Below are positions 34,829-43,447 of a stretch of DNA of 64,000 bases, piece after piece; the stretch's first letter is position 1; every line of letters starts with the position of its first letter. The stretch comes from JACRLW01 sp050181465 (lineage in GTDB: Bacteria; Planctomycetota; UBA1135; UBA2386). The stretch lies in NCBI GenBank assembly GCA_050181465.1, contig JBFXDD010000002.1, positions 62,001 through 126,000 of the forward strand. The letters run 5' to 3'. The notes below the pieces were generated by a model that was given only the letters and a program-made list of their open reading frames with translations, was not told the DNA's origin and searched no databases. The translations under genes and the position numbers were made by a program.

Positions 34829-36057
34829 GCGCCGACATCCTCACCGGCGCGCAGCGCCCGTGCCGCAGCGACCGCGCCCGGCAGACCGTAGAGCTTGACG
34901 AAGCCGCGACTGTCGGCGTGTGAGAAGCTGGCGGAAGCGCCGAAGGTCGCGAGATCCTCCGAGTACAGACTGTGCGGCGAGGTCGCGCCGACCGCGACGG
35001 CACTGCCCTTGAACAGGCGAACGCGAGCCTGGCCGGTGACGAATCGCGTGGCCTCGGCGAAGAACGCATCCAGGGAGCGACGCAGCGGGTGATACCAGCG
35101 ACCGGTGTAGACGAGATCGGCATACTCCGGCATCAGCTTCTCCGCGGCGCGCAGGGTATCGCGTTCCATCGTGAGGCTGCGCAGGGTGCGAAGCCCCTCG
35201 AGGATGATGGTGCCGCCGGGTGTCTCGTACACGCCGCGCGACTTCATGCCGACCAGTCGGTTCTCGGTGATGTCGACTCGGCCCACGCCGTGCTCGCCAC
35301 CGATCGCGTTGAGGCGGTCGACGAGCGCGGGACCGTCGAGCTCGACGCCGTCGACGCTGACCGGCACACCGGCTTCGTAGCCGATGGTCAAGATTCGCGG
35401 TTCGTCCGGAGCCTCCTTCGGATCGACGGTCAACATCCACACGTCATCGGGTGGTGTGTTCGCTGGGTCCTCCAGTGCACCGCCCTCGTGGCTGATGTGC
35501 CAGAGGTTGCGATCGCGCGAATAGATCTTCGTGCGCGATGCGGTGATCGGCACGCCGTGCTTCTCGGCGTAATCGATCGCGTCCTCGCGGCTCTGGATGT
35601 CCCATTCGCGCCATGGCGCGATGATCGAGAGACCCGGATCGAGCGCTTGGTAGGCCAGCTCGAATCGAACTTGATCGTTGCCTTTGCCGGTGCAGCCGTG
35701 CGACACCACGCGCGCGCCGATCTCGTGCGCGTAGGCGACCTGCGCCTTCGCGAGGATGGGCCGCGCCATGCTGGTTCCCAAGAGATAGCGTCCCTCGTAC
35801 ACCGCCATCGCGCGCAGGCACGGCCAGATCACGTCCTCGCAGAACTCATCGCGCAGATCCACGACCTTGCACGAAGCCGCTCCGGTACGGAGCGCCTTCG
35901 CTTCCAGCCCTGCCAACTCGCTGTCGCCTTGGCCGACATCGCCGGCGACGCAGTGAACCTCGGCGCCGTAGTGTTCGCGGAGCCAGGGAATGATGATCGA
36001 AGTGTCGAGACCGCCGGAGTAGGCGAGCACGACTTTCTGAGGTGAGGTGGATGGCAT
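34825..36057 (-). CDS. argG: Argininosuccinate synthase
   Basis: 410 residues from ATG 36057; the frame continues 16 codons upstream, but family members start just before KVVLAYSGGLDTSIIIPWL, the ATP-binding PP-loop. HGCTGKGNDQVRFELAYQAL, TENRLVGMKSRGVYETPGG and YADLVYTGRWYHPLR-type blocks are present. It joins citrulline and aspartate using ATP. A 48-bp gap separates it from argF, the widest but one in the operon. Confidence 0.97.
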   Translation of the reverse strand: MPSTSPQKVVLAYSGGLDTSIIIPWLREHYGAEVHCVAGDVGQGDSELAGLEAKALRTGAASCKVVDLRDEFCEDVIWPCLRAMAVYEGRYLLGTSMARPILAKAQVAYAHEIGARVVSHGCTGKGNDQVRFELAYQALDPGLSIIAPWREWDIQSREDAIDYAEKHGVPITASRTKIYSRDRNLWHISHEGGALEDPANTPPDDVWMLTVDPKEAPDEPRILTIGYEAGVPVSVDGVELDGPALVDRLNAIGGEHGVGRVDITENRLVGMKSRGVYETPGGTIILEGLRTLRSLTMERDTLRAAEKLMPEYADLVYTGRWYHPLRRSLDAFFAEATRFVTGQARVRLFKGSAVAVGATSPHSLYSEDLATFGASASFSHADSRGFVKLYGLPGAVAAARALRAGEDVGA

Positions 36058-36105
36058 GTCTGCTGACTCGAATGAAGTGGGTGTCAAGATGAGAGCGGGG
36101 TGCAC

Positions 36106-37053
36106 TCAGTGATTCAGGAGCAGCACGAGGATCGCCTTCTGCACGTGGAGGCGATTCTCTGCGATGTCGTAGACGATGGACTGTTCGCCATCCATCACGT
36201 CGGCCGTGACCTCGTGACCGCGGTGGGCGGGCAGGCAGTGCATGAAGTAGGCGCCGGGGTTGGCGCGCGACATGACCACATCGTCGACTTGGTAGTCGTG
36301 GAAGATGCCGGCGCGTTCCTCGGTCTCGTCCTCCTGGCCCATGCTCGCCCACACGTCGGTGTAGATCGCGTCGGCGCCGACCGAGGCGGTGTCGGGATCG
36401 TTGACGATCTTGATCTCGGCACCCGACTGTCGTGCGAACAGCATCGCCTCGTTCACGACCTTGCTGTTCGGCTCGTAGCCTTCCGGCGTGCACACGGTGA
36501 TGTGCGCGCCCAGCTTGGACGCCGTGATGATGAGCGAGTGGCAGGTGTTGTTGCCGTCGCCGTACCAGACCAACTTGCGCCCCGCGACCTCGCCGCCCCA
36601 TTTCTCATAGAGCGTGAAGAAGTCGCTGAGCGCCTGGCAGGGATGCAAGTACTCGCTCAAGCCGTTGATGACCGGAATCTCACAGTTCTCGGCGAGTTCG
36701 GTGACCACTCGATGCTTGTAGGTGCGCGCCACGATCGCGTGCACCCAGCGTTCGAGGTTCTTCGCGACGTCACGGATCGACTCGCGCGCGCCGATGCGTG
36801 CGTCTCGGTGATCCATGTAGACCGCGGAACCGCCGAGGTCCTGCATGCCGACGTCGAAAGTGAAGCGGGTCCGCAGGCTGTCCTTCTCGAACACCATCGC
36901 CAGCTTCTTGCCGCGCAGCACGGAGTCGTGTAGCTCACGGTTCCGCTTGAGTTCCGCAGCGGTGTTGAAGATCAGGCCGATCTCGTCGAGCGAGAGTTGG
37001 GCGACGCTGATTAGATCCTTGTGCGGGAGCTTGCCGAAGCGGAATGCAGTCAT
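36106..37053 (-). CDS. argF: Ornithine carbamoyltransferase
   Basis: 315 residues from ATG 37053. The carbamoyl-phosphate site reads KDSLRTRF, a Leu variant of the usual S-T-R-T that is seen in part of the family. YMDHRDARIGARESIRD, HPCQALSDFFTLYE, YGDGNNTCHSLI and the ornithine-side FMHCLPAHRG (catalytic Cys) are intact. It makes citrulline from ornithine and carbamoyl phosphate. HCLPA together with NNTCHS favours ornithine rather than aspartate or N-acetylornithine as substrate. Confidence 0.93.
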   Translation of the reverse strand: MTAFRFGKLPHKDLISVAQLSLDEIGLIFNTAAELKRNRELHDSVLRGKKLAMVFEKDSLRTRFTFDVGMQDLGGSAVYMDHRDARIGARESIRDVAKNLERWVHAIVARTYKHRVVTELAENCEIPVINGLSEYLHPCQALSDFFTLYEKWGGEVAGRKLVWYGDGNNTCHSLIITASKLGAHITVCTPEGYEPNSKVVNEAMLFARQSGAEIKIVNDPDTASVGADAIYTDVWASMGQEDETEERAGIFHDYQVDDVVMSRANPGAYFMHCLPAHRGHEVTADVMDGEQSIVYDIAENRLHVQKAILVLLLNH

Positions 37054-37107
37054 GGCGGGCGAGGGTGGAAGGGGTTTCAGTGATGGTGCGGAAGGAACGA
37101 ACGCGGT

Positions 37108-38262
37108 TCAGGCACGCAAGGTGCGTGCGAGGACGTCGAGTGCCGCATCGACATCGTCGGTGGTGACGACGTACGGCGGCAGGAAGCGCACGACCTCGCC
37201 GGCCGTGCAGTTGGTCAGGAGTCCGTTGCGATAGAGCTGCTTTTGGAACTCCGGTGCGCCCGCCATCGCGATACCGAGCATGAGACCGCGGCCGCGCACC
37301 GCGGTGATGACGCGATGATCCGCGGCGAGTCGCTCCAGGCCGTCGCGGAACTGTTGGCCGCGGGCGATCACGTTGTCGAGCAGTCCGTGGTCCAACTCCT
37401 CGAGCAGAACCATGGCTGCGCGCAGGACGAAGGGGCCCCCGGCGAAGGTCGAACCGTGGTCGCCAGGTTGGAAGGTGGTTTCCAAGCCGTCGCGCACGAG
37501 GCAGGCGCCCATCGGCAGCCCGGCGGCCAGCGGCTTGGCGAGCGTGAGGATGTCCGGAGTGGTGTCGCTCCAAGAGCCGCAGCGGAAGCGGCCGGTGCGG
37601 CCGGTGCCGCACTGGACTTCGTCGTGGATCAGCAGCGTGCCGTTGGCGTCGCAGAGCTCGCGCGCGCTGCGCAGGAGATCGTGGTCGAGTTCCACGATGC
37701 CGCCCTCGCCCTGGATCGGTTCCAGGATGAGCGCCGCCGGGCGGGTCGCCAGTGCCGCGGCCAGCGCGGCGCGGTCGTTGCGGGGTACGAAGGTCACGTT
37801 CGGGATGAGCGGTGCGAAGGGCTCGCGATACTTCGATCCACTCGTCACCGACAAGGCACCCATCGTGCGCCCGTGGAAACCGCCTTCGAGCGCCACGAAG
37901 CCGGTTCGATCTGGTTCGCCGCGCACCCGCATCGCCTTGCGGGCGAGCTTGAGCGCACACTCGTTGGCCTCCGTTCCGCTGTTGGTGAAGAACACTGCGT
38001 TCATCTGTGCGTGCTCGCACAGTGCGGTCGCCACCTTCTCGGTGTACGGATTGCGGAACAGATTGCTGACGTGGAGGACCTTCTGCGCCTGGTCGGCGAG
38101 CTCGGCGCTCAACCGTGGATGACCGTGGCCCAAGGCCGAGACCGCGATCCCGCCCAGGAAGTCGAGCCACTCGCGGCCTTCGCTGTCGGTGATGCGGGCG
38201 CCGTGGCCGGCGACGAAGACCTCGGGCTGGCGCACGTACGTGCGCATCACATGCTCATCCAT
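37108..38262 (-). CDS. argD: Acetylornithine aminotransferase
   Basis: 384 residues from ATG 38262, which lies inside the end of argB (8-bp overlap). This is a class III aminotransferase: NLFRNPYTEKVA, FTNSGTEANECALKLARK, GGFHGRTMGALSVT, LIHDEVQCGTGRTG (Asp that holds PLP) and ILTLAKPLAAGLPMGAC, with the PLP-binding Lys, then GDHGSTFAGGP. It turns N-acetylglutamate semialdehyde into N-acetylornithine with glutamate as amino donor. It may also serve lysine synthesis, as in other bacteria. Confidence 0.95.
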   Translation of the reverse strand: MDEHVMRTYVRQPEVFVAGHGARITDSEGREWLDFLGGIAVSALGHGHPRLSAELADQAQKVLHVSNLFRNPYTEKVATALCEHAQMNAVFFTNSGTEANECALKLARKAMRVRGEPDRTGFVALEGGFHGRTMGALSVTSGSKYREPFAPLIPNVTFVPRNDRAALAAALATRPAALILEPIQGEGGIVELDHDLLRSARELCDANGTLLIHDEVQCGTGRTGRFRCGSWSDTTPDILTLAKPLAAGLPMGACLVRDGLETTFQPGDHGSTFAGGPFVLRAAMVLLEELDHGLLDNVIARGQQFRDGLERLAADHRVITAVRGRGLMLGIAMAGAPEFQKQLYRNGLLTNCTAGEVVRFLPPYVVTTDDVDAALDVLARTLRA

Positions 38263-39118
38263 GACTCGTCTCCTCGTTCGCACACTCGTCCGTGCCTGCG
38301 TCCGTGTCCTCGTCCGCGCAGTCGACATGAAACCTGGTGCCGATGTCCTTCGACAGCGCGGCCAACACGGCGTCGTCACCGTCGGCAGGTGCGATCTTCA
38401 CCATCGCGGTGGGGGTCGCATGCAAAGCGTCCAGAGCGGCATCGACCTTCGGGATCATCCCACCGCGCAGCACTCCCTTGTCACGCAGTGCCGCGCACTC
38501 GGCCGGCGAGAGGCGAGCGATCCGTCGCTTCTCGGCGTCGAGCACACCGGGCACATCGGTGAGGAACAGCACTGCATCACAACCGAACGCGGCCGCGAGC
38601 GGCGCCGCAGCGTGATCGGCGTTGATGTTGTAGAGGTGGTCGCCGTCGCCGTCGGTTCCGGAGTCGAGGGCGGCGACGGTGGCGAACAGCGGCACGAAGC
38701 CGCGCGCGAAGAGCGCCTCGGCCAGCGTGCGATCCACACGAGCCACCTTGCCGACGTAGCCGAGATCCACCCCGAGCGGCGCGTGGCGTGCGGCCGTGAA
38801 ACTGTTGCCGTCGACACCGCACAGACTCACCGCAGGCGCACCGGCTTCGCACAGACTCGCGGCCAGGGCCTTGCCCACGGTTCCCGCGAGCACCGCGAGT
38901 GCAATGTCCGCGGTCTCGGCGTCGGTGATGCGCAGGCCGTCGTGATAGCGATCCTCGATGCCGCAACGCTTGCTCAGTGCACGGATCTGGTTGCCGCCGC
39001 CGTGCACCACGAGGCACTCGTGGCCGGTACGGACCGCGTTCGCGATCGCGCGGGCGAGTCGCGCACGGGCGTGAACGTCTTCGAGTTGGGCACCGCCGAT
39101 CTTGAGGCAAAGCCGCAT
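38255..39118 (-). CDS. argB: Acetylglutamate kinase
   Basis: 287 residues from ATG 39118, which shares one base with the argC stop (TGATG). The amino acid kinase fold is clear: LKIGGAQLED, CLVVHGGGNQIRAL, TVGKALAASL, CGVDGNSFTA, YNINADHAAAPLAAAFGCDA, LTDVPGVLD and LRGGMIPKVDAA. It phosphorylates N-acetylglutamate with ATP. An acidic tail of about 20 residues after the fold (rich in D, E, T) has no known role and overlaps the argD start. Confidence 0.94.
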   Translation of the reverse strand: MRLCLKIGGAQLEDVHARARLARAIANAVRTGHECLVVHGGGNQIRALSKRCGIEDRYHDGLRITDAETADIALAVLAGTVGKALAASLCEAGAPAVSLCGVDGNSFTAARHAPLGVDLGYVGKVARVDRTLAEALFARGFVPLFATVAALDSGTDGDGDHLYNINADHAAAPLAAAFGCDAVLFLTDVPGVLDAEKRRIARLSPAECAALRDKGVLRGGMIPKVDAALDALHATPTAMVKIAPADGDDAVLAALSKDIGTRFHVDCADEDTDAGTDECANEETSHG

Positions 39119-40101
39119 CAGAGGAGCCCCGCGGTCTCGTCGAGACCGAGCATGAGATTCATGTTCTGCAGCGCTTGACCGGCGGCTCCCTTGACCAGGT
39201 TGTCGATTGCCGCGACCAGCACGACGCGGCCGTGGACGTCGGCAACGCCGATGTCGCAGAAGTTGGTCTCGCTCACGTCCAGCAACTCGGGCAGGCCGCG
39301 CTGATAGACGCGCACGAAAGCTTCGCCGTGGTAGTGCTCGGCCAGTGTGCTGCGGATCGCCGCGGCGTCGACACCGGGCATCGGGCGGACCCACAGGGTG
39401 GCGAGGATGCCGCGGAAGATCGGCAGCAGGTGGGGGACGAAGAGCACGCGCCGGGAACCCACGCTCTGCCAGATCTCCGGCTGATGGCGGTGGTCGCCGA
39501 CCCCGTAGGCCAGAAAGTTGTCGTGCACGTTGCCGAAATGCGTGCGCTGCTTGGGTTCCTTGCCGGCACCCGACGCGCCGCTCTTGCAGTCGGCGATGAC
39601 GTCGTGGTCGAGGTCGACCAGCCCTCGTGCGATCAGCGGCAACAGCGGCAGCGCCACCGCGGTCGGGTAGCAGCCGGGGTTCGCCACGAAGCGCGCGGCG
39701 CGCACCGCGTCGCGAGCGTGCTCGGTGAGGCCGTAGACCGCCTCCGCGCGGATCGCCGCGTCGTGATCCTCACCGTACGCCGCGCGGTGGACGTCGACAT
39801 CGTGCAGCCGGAAGTCGGCCGACAGGTCGACGACCTTGCGACCGCGCTCGAGCGCGAGTCTCGCGAAGCGCGCCGCAGCGCCGTGCGGCGTGCACAGGAA
39901 GACACCGTCGACCGCGTCGAAGACGCCGGCGTCGAAGGGCTCGACGGCGACTTCGAAACTGCGTTCCGGAGCGGCGGGAGCGGTGTCGATGCGTGCGCTC
40001 AAGAGGCGCGGCGCTTCGATCGCCGGGTGATGGGAGAGAAGTCGGGCGAGTTCGCGGCCGGTGTAACCGGTCGCGCCGACGATGGCGACGCGCTTCTTCA
40101 T
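39118..40101 (-). CDS. argC: N-acetyl-gamma-glutamyl-phosphate reductase
   Basis: 327 residues from ATG 40101, overlapping the argR stop (ATGA). It starts KRVAIVGATGYTGRELARLL, the NADPH-binding motif, followed by VFLCTPHGAAA, VVDLSADFRL, the active-site ARFVANPGCYPTAVALPLL (catalytic Cys) and a C-terminal LVKGAAGQALQNMNLMLGL that closes the cofactor site. It reduces acetylglutamyl phosphate to the semialdehyde. Confidence 0.97.
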   Translation of the reverse strand: MKKRVAIVGATGYTGRELARLLSHHPAIEAPRLLSARIDTAPAAPERSFEVAVEPFDAGVFDAVDGVFLCTPHGAAARFARLALERGRKVVDLSADFRLHDVDVHRAAYGEDHDAAIRAEAVYGLTEHARDAVRAARFVANPGCYPTAVALPLLPLIARGLVDLDHDVIADCKSGASGAGKEPKQRTHFGNVHDNFLAYGVGDHRHQPEIWQSVGSRRVLFVPHLLPIFRGILATLWVRPMPGVDAAAIRSTLAEHYHGEAFVRVYQRGLPELLDVSETNFCDIGVADVHGRVVLVAAIDNLVKGAAGQALQNMNLMLGLDETAGLL

Positions 40102-40562
40102 CGGAGGAGACGGCTCTCGAGCGCGCGCGCCAACCCGGTGGCGCCGCGCGCGGAGCGACAGATGACGAGTACGGTGTCGTCGCCCGCGATCGTGCCGGCG
40201 ATGTGGCGGTCCTGGGCGTGATCGAGAGCGAGCGCCAGCGGCGTCGCCCCTCCGGGGGCGGTGCGCAGGACGAGTTGGTTGCCGACCGCTTCCGCGCCGC
40301 TCAGCCATTGGCGGCACGCGGCGGTGAGTTCGTCGGTCGCGATCGACTCCGGCAGGGTCCAACCCTCGGGGCCCTTGAGGACGCCGAGCTCGCGCAGGTC
40401 ACGGGACAGCGTGGCCTGGTTCACGTCGATCCCCTCTGCTCGCAAGGCGTCGGCGAGTTCGAGCTGCGAGCGGATACCGCCGCGCCGCACGAGCCGCACG
40501 ACCGCCTCGTGGCGCTGTTGGCGCTCGGGCGTGGTGGTCTGCGGGTGCGACTGGCTTTGCAT
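40098..40562 (-). CDS. argR: Arginine repressor
   Basis: 154 residues from ATG 40562. The N-terminal winged-helix DNA-binding domain (about 14-75) has QLELADALRAEGIDVNQATL followed by SRDLRELGV, the ArgR signature. The C-terminal domain (about 85-154) has HAQDRHIAGTIAGDDTVLVI, which binds arginine and forms hexamers in the family. It is the first gene of the operon, so the repressor probably controls its own synthesis along with argC to argH. Confidence 0.95.
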   Translation of the reverse strand: MQSQSHPQTTTPERQQRHEAVVRLVRRGGIRSQLELADALRAEGIDVNQATLSRDLRELGVLKGPEGWTLPESIATDELTAACRQWLSGAEAVGNQLVLRTAPGGATPLALALDHAQDRHIAGTIAGDDTVLVICRSARGATGLARALESRLLR

Positions 40563-40584
40563 GTTCTTGCGTTGAGGGCGCAAG

Positions 40585-40612
40585 ATTATGCATCAAGGTC
40601 GGAAAGATTCAA
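40585..40612 (-). promoter_or_regulatory. Promoter of the arginine operon
   Basis: On the minus strand TTGAAT (-35, 40612-40607) and CATAAT (-10, 40590-40585) are 16 bp apart, about 22 nt before argR ATG. The core TTGATGCATAA overlapping the -10 contains the palindrome ATGCAT and is AT-rich against the local background, so it is a possible ARG box; the match to the E. coli consensus is only partial. Confidence 0.55.
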
Positions 40613-40679
40613 GGGTCGGCCGGGCGGCGTGCCGGCTCCCGATCGCTACGCTCCCGGGCTCGTTCCGAACGTCACGGCC

Positions 40680-42875
40680 ATGCGAACCCGAACTCCTTTG
40701 TGTTTGTCTCCCGCCACTGTGTTGCTTGCGGTCGCCGTCGTGGCGGCCGCCGCGTCCGCACAGGATCTCCGCAAGCTGACTCTCGAGGACGTGCTCGGCG
40801 GTTCCCGCGGTGCCGCGCTGATGCTCATGCCGCGTGCCCCCAGCGGCTCGTTCGAGGCGAACGGCGATGCGATCGTCTCCCGCGCGGCGCCGAAGGGTAC
40901 CGAACGGGTGAAGGTCGACCTCACATCTCTGGAAGAGCGGGTCGTCGGTCGCGGGAGCGGCGGCGAGGGTGCGCGTCCCGAGCGCGGCGGCGCCCGGCGT
41001 GGCGACCGAACGGGTTCCCCGCTGCGCGTACGCGAAGGTCGGCTCGAGTTCGCGGCAGAGGACGGCCAAGTCAAAGTGCTCGTCGAAGGTGGCGACATTC
41101 GCGAAGCGCATGCCGCACCGGGCGGTGCGGCGGCGAGCTACGTGCTCGGCAACGATCTCTACGTGCGTGCGATCGCCGAGGACGATACCTGGCGCGTCAC
41201 CAGCGACGGCGGCGAGAACGTCATGAACGGAGTTCTCGACTGGGTCTACCAGGAAGAGGTCTACGGGCGCGGCAACTTCCAGGGGCATTGGTGGTCGCCG
41301 ACCGGAACGCATGTGGCGTTCCTTCGCCTCGATGAGAGTGCGGTGAAGCCGTTCACGGTCATCGATCACGTGCCCAACAACGATCTCGCCGCCGAACGCG
41401 CGGTGGTTGCGGAGGTCACCAAGTATCCGAAGGCCGGGGATCCGAATCCGACCGTCGGCCTGTCGATCGCCGACGTGGCGAAGCGGGAGGTGGTCGACGT
41501 CGACTTGTCGCGGTGGTCGAAGGATGACGAGATCCTCATCGTGCGCGTTGCGTGGCAGCCGGACGGCAGCGCCGCGCTCGTGCAGGTGCAGAATCGGATC
41601 CAGGACTGGCTCGAGCTCGTCGCGGTCGATGCGAAGAGCGGTGCGATTCGCCCGATCCTGCGCGAGACCTCCACCAGTTGGGTGAACGTGCTCGAACAGC
41701 CGCGTTTCCTCGCCGACGGCACCTTCCTGTGGTGGAGTGAGCGCAACGGCTACCAGAATCTGTATCGCTACCGCCTCGACGGCACCTTGGTCGCCACGAT
41801 CGCGGAGGTCGAGTTCGTGATGAACGAGATCGAGCACGTCGATGAAGCTGCCGGGCTCCTGTGGCTGCGTGGTCGAAGCGAGTCGGCGCTCGATTCGCAT
41901 CTCTATCGCGTGGGCTTGGACGGCAAGGGTCTGACGCGCCTGACCACCGGCAGCGGCACGCATTCGGTGACCTTCTCACCCGACCGCGCCCACTTCTTCG
42001 ATCTGTGCTCCCATGTCGACCGCCTGCCCGAGCTGCGCCTGTGCACCGCCGACGGCTCGATCAAGACGCGCTGGGCGACCACGTCGTCCCCCGACTTTGC
42101 TGCGATCGGCGGCGTCGATCCCGAGCTCGTGTCGATCCCCGCGCGCGACGGGTTCCCGCTCGACGCCACCGTACTCGTGCCGACTCTCGCGCCCGGTGCG
42201 TCGGCGCCGATCTGGATCGACACTTACTCCGGCCCCGACGCGCCGACCGTGCGCGGGCGTTACAGCGTCAGTACCTGGCATCAGTTCTTGCGCCAACAGG
42301 GCGTGATCGTCTTGCAGTGCAACGTGCGGAGCGCGAGCGGTCGCGGTCAAGCCGCGACGGCGGCGTGCCACAAGCAACTGCTGGTCAGCGAACTCCGCGA
42401 TCTCGAGGACGCGATCGACTGGGTCGTGAAGCATCGCGGCGGGGATGCGGCGCGGGTCGGAATCACCGGCTTCAGCTACGGCGGTTCGATGAGCGCGTTC
42501 GCGGTCACGCACAGCAAGAAGTTCGCGCTCGCGGTTGCCGGCGCCGGGGTCTACGACTGGCAGCTCTACGACACCATCTACACCGAGCGGTACATGCAGA
42601 CGCCGCAGAAGAACCCGAGCGGCTATGCGGCCACTTCGGTGATCGGTGCGGCGAAGGACCTCCACGGCCATCTCGTGCTCGTCCACGGCACGATGGACGA
42701 CAACGTGCATCTGCAGAACACCCTGCGGTTCGCCTATGCCCTGCAGGTCGCGGGCAAGGACTTCGAGATGATGCTGTATCCGCGTTCACGACACGGCATC
42801 GGCGGGCCCCTGCGCGGCCACATGCAGCGTCTCACCTGGCGTGCGATCGAGCGGCATCTGTTGGGCAGGGCCTGA
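40680..42875 (+). CDS. Secreted S9 (dipeptidyl peptidase IV-like) serine peptidase
   Basis: 731 residues from ATG 40680; the frame is open far upstream but that part is antisense to argR and argC, and a signal peptide begins at this ATG (SPATVLLAVAVVAAAASAQ). The N-terminal half is a beta-propeller (HWWSPTGTHVAFLRLDESAV, LDWVYQEEVYGRGNF, the DPP4-type entrance motif). The C-terminal hydrolase has the nucleophile GFSYGGSM (Ser about 599), the Asp in HGTMDDNVH and the His in SRHGIGG. It probably removes N-terminal dipeptides, often X-Pro, in the periplasm. It is divergent from argR with about 117 bp between starts. Confidence 0.93.
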   Translation: MRTRTPLCLSPATVLLAVAVVAAAASAQDLRKLTLEDVLGGSRGAALMLMPRAPSGSFEANGDAIVSRAAPKGTERVKVDLTSLEERVVGRGSGGEGARPERGGARRGDRTGSPLRVREGRLEFAAEDGQVKVLVEGGDIREAHAAPGGAAASYVLGNDLYVRAIAEDDTWRVTSDGGENVMNGVLDWVYQEEVYGRGNFQGHWWSPTGTHVAFLRLDESAVKPFTVIDHVPNNDLAAERAVVAEVTKYPKAGDPNPTVGLSIADVAKREVVDVDLSRWSKDDEILIVRVAWQPDGSAALVQVQNRIQDWLELVAVDAKSGAIRPILRETSTSWVNVLEQPRFLADGTFLWWSERNGYQNLYRYRLDGTLVATIAEVEFVMNEIEHVDEAAGLLWLRGRSESALDSHLYRVGLDGKGLTRLTTGSGTHSVTFSPDRAHFFDLCSHVDRLPELRLCTADGSIKTRWATTSSPDFAAIGGVDPELVSIPARDGFPLDATVLVPTLAPGASAPIWIDTYSGPDAPTVRGRYSVSTWHQFLRQQGVIVLQCNVRSASGRGQAATAACHKQLLVSELRDLEDAIDWVVKHRGGDAARVGITGFSYGGSMSAFAVTHSKKFALAVAGAGVYDWQLYDTIYTERYMQTPQKNPSGYAATSVIGAAKDLHGHLVLVHGTMDDNVHLQNTLRFAYALQVAGKDFEMMLYPRSRHGIGGPLRGHMQRLTWRAIERHLLGRA

Positions 42876-42878
42876 GCG

Positions 42879-43175
42879 ATGGGGTGGCTGCGCTTCTTCC
42901 TGCTGGGTGACTTCGGTCAGCAGCTCGACATCCACGATCAGAAGGACCACCTGCGCGCGATGTCGCGCAGCCAATCGCGGGCGCGTGTCGCCGTCACGCG
43001 GAAGGTGGCGGATCTCACACAGCGCGTCGACGCCTTGGAGCGCATCGTGGGCCAACTTGGCCGCTTGCTCGTCGCACGTGGCGTGCTGACCGAGGCGCAA
43101 CTCGACGCCGTGGTCGACGAGGTTGCAGAGTCGCCCGACTCGGGATCGAAGTCGAACTCGCCGTCGAGCTCTTGA
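42879..43175 (+). CDS. Small hypothetical protein with predicted coiled coil
   Basis: 98 residues, starting 3 bp after the S9 peptidase stop, so probably cotranscribed. Residues about 35-65 (VTRKVADLTQRVDALERIVGQLGRLL) show a heptad pattern, followed by GVLTEAQLDAVVDEV, a helix often seen in small planctomycete proteins of this kind, and a Ser-rich tail. There is no signal peptide. Function unknown. Confidence 0.65.
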   Translation: MGWLRFFLLGDFGQQLDIHDQKDHLRAMSRSQSRARVAVTRKVADLTQRVDALERIVGQLGRLLVARGVLTEAQLDAVVDEVAESPDSGSKSNSPSSS

Positions 43176-43195
43176 GCGCGCGGCGCGAGAGCGCC

Positions 43196-43447
43196 TCAGC
43201 TCGTGGCCGCGATGCCGCGCCAGCATGCCCGCGTCGGGCGGCAACTCTTCGGATTGGCGAGTTCGTCGTCGGGGCCGACCGGCGTGCAGGTGCGCTGGCA
43301 CCAGGAATAGCCGTCGCCCGGCGTGTCGCGGTCGTCGTGCACAGCCTCGTCGAGTCCGTGCGTGAGGATGTGCTTGAACATCAGCGACGTACAGGTGTCG
43401 CGGGGGAGCAGATCGCGGTGCGTGCGCTGGGTCCGTTCAGCGGCCAT
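43196..43447 (-). CDS. Small cysteine-containing protein at the end of the aldehyde oxidoreductase operon
   Basis: 83 residues from ATG 43447, overlapping the end of the FAD-subunit gene by 11 bp. It has six cysteines, five of them in the C-terminal two thirds (CTSLMFKHILTHG, YSWCQRTCTPVGPDDE, SCRPTRACWRG). The regular spacing and GPDDE turn suggest a small metal- or cluster-binding protein rather than a chance frame. There is no signal peptide. It might help mature or deliver cofactors to the oxidoreductase (inference from position). I recognise no named family. Confidence 0.6.
   Translation of the reverse strand: MAAERTQRTHRDLLPRDTCTSLMFKHILTHGLDEAVHDDRDTPGDGYSWCQRTCTPVGPDDELANPKSCRPTRACWRGIAATS

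Noticed and set aside
36880..36910. Defective carbamoyl phosphate site in ArgF (S-L-R-T instead of S-T-R-T)
   Set aside because: This variant is common in active members of the family and the other motifs are complete.
39993..40679. Upstream extension of the S9 peptidase frame
   Set aside because: It is antisense to argR and argC; the signal peptide begins at ATG 40680.
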